A stretch of DNA of 64,000 nt, from the NCBI RefSeq assembly GCF_005250615.1, contig NZ_SULM01000003.1:186001-250000 (forward strand), read 5' to 3'. How positions within the stretch are numbered: position 1 is the first letter of the stretch; every line of letters starts with the position of its first letter. The position numbers and the translations under genes are program-made. This document shows, in pieces, positions 61,155 to 64,000 of this stretch. This DNA comes from Pseudomonas rhizoryzae. Its GTDB lineage: Bacteria > Pseudomonadota > Gammaproteobacteria > Pseudomonadales > Pseudomonadaceae. The notes beneath the pieces are model-generated. The model was not told where the DNA came from. It worked only from the letters and a program-made list of their open reading frames with translations, and made no database searches.

Positions 61155-62131
61155 GGGCGGGGTTCCGGGGCGAGCATGTTCATGATCAGGCGAATCAAAG
61201 TGTCTTTCTGCGCCGGGGCGGATTCGGCAACCAGCAGGGTCAGCGCGGCCAGGCCGGTGTCGTTGATCAGCGGGTTGCCCTGGGCATCGAGCAGGCGACC
61301 GTTACGGTGCAGGAAATCGACGAACAGGTAGGCGCCGCTGCGTTTGTTGCCATCGGCGAAGGGGTGGTTCTTGACCACGAAATACAGCAGATGCGCGGCC
61401 TTGCTTTCCAGGCTGGGGTAGGCCGGCTCGCCGAATACACTCTGCTGCAGGTTGCCGAGCAGCGCGGCCAGGCCTTCGCCGCGTTCGCGGGCGAACAGTT
61501 CGCTGGCTTCGCCACGGGCCATCAACTGGGCTTTCAGCTCCTGCAGGTGCTGGCGCGCACTGGCCAGGCTGGGCAACTCGCCACCGGGGCTGCCGGCGGG
61601 TTCGCTAAGCAGGCCTTCATCATAGCGTTGCAACCAGAGAAAGGTCTGGGTGTAGCGGCTGACGATTTCCACCAGCCCACGGCCACCCTCGCTATCTAGC
61701 TCGGGGGCGCGTGCCGTCTTGCGCACCAGCTCCAGCGCCGCTTCCAGCTCGCGGGCGTTGGCCTCGAAGCGTTCGCGGTTGAGGGTGTAGCCTTGGGTCA
61801 GGTGTTGCTTGAGTACCTGGCTGGCCCATTGGCGGAAGCGCGTGCCTTGCTTGGAGTTGACCCGATAGCCCACCGACAGCACGGCATCGAGGTTGAAGAA
61901 CTCGACCTGATAGGTTTTGCCATCGGCGGCAGTTGTTGCATTTTTTGCAACCACTGCGGCGCGCTCCAATTCCCCTTCGGCGAATACGTTGCGCAGGTGG
62001 CGGGAAATCACGGATTTGTCCCTGGCGAAGAGCTCGGCCATCTGTTGCAGGCTGAGCCAGACGGTTTCTCGCTCCAGCTTGACGCTGATGCTACCGCTGT
62101 CGCTTTGGTAAATCACGATCTCACTGTTCAT
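61151..62131 (-). CDS. RhuM-Fic/Doc fusion protein
   Basis: 326 residues. The N-terminal RhuM-like part (VIYQSDSGSISVKLERETVWLSLQQMAELFARDKSVISRHLRNVF, with VLSVGYRVNSKQGTRFRQWASQVL) is a Bro/KilA-type module seen in virulence and phage proteins. The C-terminal Fic/Doc domain has HPFADGNKRSGAYLFV, matching HxFx(D/E)GNxRxxR-type catalysis of AMP or phosphate transfer, although the last Arg is replaced. GGAGGAA precedes the ATG. It lies inside the type I RM operon, between hsdM and hsdS. Its role may be to guard or regulate the system. Confidence 0.9.
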   Translation of the reverse strand: MNSEIVIYQSDSGSISVKLERETVWLSLQQMAELFARDKSVISRHLRNVFAEGELERAAVVAKNATTAADGKTYQVEFFNLDAVLSVGYRVNSKQGTRFRQWASQVLKQHLTQGYTLNRERFEANARELEAALELVRKTARAPELDSEGGRGLVEIVSRYTQTFLWLQRYDEGLLSEPAGSPGGELPSLASARQHLQELKAQLMARGEASELFARERGEGLAALLGNLQQSVFGEPAYPSLESKAAHLLYFVVKNHPFADGNKRSGAYLFVDFLHRNGRLLDAQGNPLINDTGLAALTLLVAESAPAQKDTLIRLIMNMLAPEPRP

Positions 62132-62149
62132 GGTCTTCCTCCGTGAAGG

Positions 62150-63616
62150 CTAAGCCCGAGTCAGCGCTTCGTTCAGCACGGCCTTGAGCTGGTCACGCAA
62201 CTCACCGATTTCGCCTAGCAGCGTGGCGTAATTACGCAGCAGCTCGTCCGGGTCGTGGCTGATCTGCTCACCGACGTACGGGTTCTTGCAGTCCAGATTC
62301 CAGTTGCGGGCTTTTAGCTCTTCAAAGCCGACCTTCCAGGCGAACTCATTCTCCACCCGCGCGGCAAAGCCATCGGCTTCACTGCCCCACCAAGTCTCCT
62401 CGACGGCGAACTCCTCGATGCGCATGGGCTTGGTCTTGGAGTAGCTCTTATAGCCCGCCGGATATTGGTGTTCGTAGAACCAGACGTCCTTTGTAGGCGT
62501 GCCCTTGGTGAAGAACAGCAGATTGGTCTTGATGCCGGTGTAAGGGTTGAACACGCCATTGGGCAGGCGAACGATGCTGTGCAGGTTGCATTCGGTGAGC
62601 AGCTTTTCCTTGATACGGCTCTTGATGCCTTCACCGAAGAGGAAGCCATCCGGCAGCACCACGGCGGCGCGGCCACCGTCTTTGAGCAGGTGCATGATCA
62701 GCACCAGAAACAAATCGGCAGTTTCGCGGGTGCGGAAGGCTGCGGGGAAATTGCTTTCGATGCCGTCCTCTTCCATGCCACCGAATGGCGGGTTGGCGAC
62801 GATGCAGTCGACCCGTTCGCTCGGCCCCCAACTGATCAGTGGGCGGCTCAGGGTGTTGTCATGCTTGATCTGGCTGGGCACTTCGATGCCGTGCAGGATC
62901 ATATTGGTGGTGGCCAGCAGGTGCGGCAGCGGCTTTTTCTCAACACCGAAGATGCTGGCCTGCAGTGCGCGTTCATCCTCGGCGGTTTTCACATAGCGGC
63001 TGCGCTTGTGCTCGATGGTGCAGGTAAGGAAGCCACCGGTGCCACAGGCCGGATCCATGACCTTCTCGTGCAGCTTGGGATCGACCATACGCACCATGAA
63101 CTCGGTGACCGGGCGCGGCGTGTAGAACTCGCCCGCATTTCCAGCGTTCTGCAGATCCCGCAGTAGCTGCTCGTACATGTCGCCAAAGGCATGCCGTTCC
63201 TGCGCCTTGTTGAAATCCACACCCTCCTGGATCTTGTTGATCACTTGGCGGATGAGGTGGCCGGACTTCATGTAGTTGTAGGCGTCCTCGAAGACGCCAC
63301 GCACCACGAACGCGGCCGGGCTGGTGCTGTACTCATGAAGATTCTGCAGCTGCGGGAACAGGTTGTTGTCGATGAAGCCTTTGAGGTCCTCACCCGTCAT
63401 GCCCTCAGGATCGGCCGCCCAGGTTCGCCAACGGCAGCTGGCCGGCAGTGGCGAGCGATAGCTGTCGTCGAGCAGTTCCCACTCCTGCTCGCGGTCGTCG
63501 AAGATCTTGAGAAAGAGCATCCAAACGAGCTGGCCGATGCGCTGGGCGTCGCCGTCGACACCCACGTCCTTGCGCATGATGTCCTGGATGGATTTGATGG
63601 TGCTGCTGATGGACAT
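62150..63616 (-). CDS. hsdM: Type I restriction-modification methyltransferase subunit
   Basis: 488 residues. N-terminal HsdM helical domain (IQDIMRKDVGVDGDAQRIGQLVWMLFLKIFDD), then N6-adenine methyltransferase motifs: MDPACGTGGFLTCTIEH (AdoMet, motif I) and CIVANPPFGG (catalytic motif IV). It methylates the recognised site with HsdS. I start at the ATG at 63616, with CAGGAAA upstream; the frame is open 17 codons further. It is followed by the RhuM-Fic gene after 18 nt. Confidence 0.95.
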   Translation of the reverse strand: MSISSTIKSIQDIMRKDVGVDGDAQRIGQLVWMLFLKIFDDREQEWELLDDSYRSPLPASCRWRTWAADPEGMTGEDLKGFIDNNLFPQLQNLHEYSTSPAAFVVRGVFEDAYNYMKSGHLIRQVINKIQEGVDFNKAQERHAFGDMYEQLLRDLQNAGNAGEFYTPRPVTEFMVRMVDPKLHEKVMDPACGTGGFLTCTIEHKRSRYVKTAEDERALQASIFGVEKKPLPHLLATTNMILHGIEVPSQIKHDNTLSRPLISWGPSERVDCIVANPPFGGMEEDGIESNFPAAFRTRETADLFLVLIMHLLKDGGRAAVVLPDGFLFGEGIKSRIKEKLLTECNLHSIVRLPNGVFNPYTGIKTNLLFFTKGTPTKDVWFYEHQYPAGYKSYSKTKPMRIEEFAVEETWWGSEADGFAARVENEFAWKVGFEELKARNWNLDCKNPYVGEQISHDPDELLRNYATLLGEIGELRDQLKAVLNEALTRA

Positions 63617-63837
63617 GCGTATTTCCTGAACGGATATCAATGCCGCGCCAGACCACTGCGGCGACACCGCTCGGCCAGGATTAGGCGTAATGCTGGATCT
63701 AGGGGCACCCGAGCGATGAGATCAGGGTCTAGCGACAGGCTTGGGTACTACCCGCTGGCCGATCAACTCCCGTTCAAACGGGAGCCTGCCGCCAGACCAG
63801 GTAACTGCCTTACAGGATACCAGCCCCTTGGGCGGAT
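63617..63837 (-). other. Spacer between hsdR and hsdM
   Basis: 221 bp without a supported gene between the hsdR stop codon and the hsdM start. It is the probable place of a separate promoter for hsdM-rhuM-hsdS. No clear promoter or operator could be assigned. Confidence 0.4.
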
Positions 63838-64000
63838 TTAGCCGTAAAGCTCCTGCTCCAACTCCTTGATCGCCTGCTGATAGCCCGGCTTGCCACCGAA
63901 GGCCTTGACCAGCTCCACAGGTGCGCCGATCCGATTGAAAGGATCGAGCTGCAGGATCTTGATGTCTTCGATGTGCTCGATACCGGTGTCTGCGTACTTG
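63838..64000 (-). CDS. hsdR: Type I restriction enzyme HsdR, C-terminal end only
   Basis: The last 53 codons run to a TAA at 63838-63840 and the gene continues beyond the window. The readable end includes GIEHIEDIKILQLDPFNRIG, then VELVKAFGGKPGY and KELEQELYG, which has the common C-terminal pattern of HsdR motor/nuclease subunits. Gene order on the minus strand would be hsdR, hsdM, rhuM-fic, hsdS, DUF91, giving a full type I system. The call rests on this short piece and the context. Confidence 0.75.
   Translation of the reverse strand, partial: KYADTGIEHIEDIKILQLDPFNRIGAPVELVKAFGGKPGYQQAIKELEQELYG

Noticed and set aside
54447-64000. A prophage or integrative element covering the right end
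   Set aside because: No integrase, structural phage genes, tRNA attachment site or flanking direct repeats were seen; only small palindromic elements and an RM operon are present.

Overview
The window is a GC-rich chromosomal segment of a Pseudomonas or a very close relative. RNase E, S9/L13, DapD, TrpS with its long C-terminal extension, a Pseudomonas-type bacteriophytochrome, OprD-family porin and BdlA-like chemoreceptor all read as pseudomonad proteins. The presence of an MntR of the E. coli type and a solitary bphP would fit the P. oryzihabitans/P. psychrotolerans or P. stutzeri side of the genus, but the species call is a guess. No rRNA, tRNA, CRISPR array, complete IS or prophage was seen.

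Layout. 0-4 kb: rne with a long leader and a repeat-rich C-terminal half. 4-4.5 kb: four tandem copies of a 111-bp extragenic repeat. 4.5-10.2 kb: a housekeeping block on the minus strand (rpsI-rplM, nfi, zapE, trpS, a hydrolase), then zapG on the plus strand. 10.4-14.1 kb: yffB, dapD, csdA-csdE and tadA. 14.2-16.5 kb: bacteriophytochrome behind a CRP/Vfr-like palindrome. 16.7-19.1 kb: LysE exporter, AraC regulator, beta-hydroxyacid dehydrogenase. 19.3-23.6 kb: a periplasmic molybdoenzyme, its cytochrome b and a small periplasmic protein, divergent from a metal/oxidant-type two-component system. 23.7-28.8 kb: one 1710-residue helicase-nuclease that looks like a single-gene anti-phage defence protein. 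29.1-38 kb: porin, nuclease, MFS/TetR pair, membrane protein, divergent mntH/mntR, PAS-PAS-MCP protein. 38.2-43.3 kb: a catabolic/uptake operon (TIM-barrel enzyme, 2OG-Fe oxygenase, binding protein, permease-ATPase fusion, class II aldolase). 43.3-46 kb: MFS, GNAT, LysR. 46-49.1 kb: arsR-acr3-arsC-chrA. 49.3-51.4 kb: RTX-like protein and DJ-1/PfpI protein.

51.6-64 kb is the accessory end. It holds a two-gene flavin halogenase-like/ATP-grasp unit, an AT-rich tract with two coupled small ORFs, a palindromic mobile-element remnant, a GGDEF-EAL protein, and a type I restriction-modification operon (hsdR partial, hsdM, RhuM-Fic, hsdS, DUF91 nuclease).

A MITE-like element occurs five times (10.3, 19.1, 55.4, 58.0 and 59.3 kb). 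It has a shared core, terminal inverted repeats that differ between copies but pair within each copy, and two copies whose outermost TAG is the stop codon of the neighbouring gene. The strongest leads for new biology are this element, the halogenase/ATP-grasp unit with its neighbouring small ORFs, the stand-alone helicase-nuclease, and the RM operon carrying both a Fic protein and a DUF91 nuclease.
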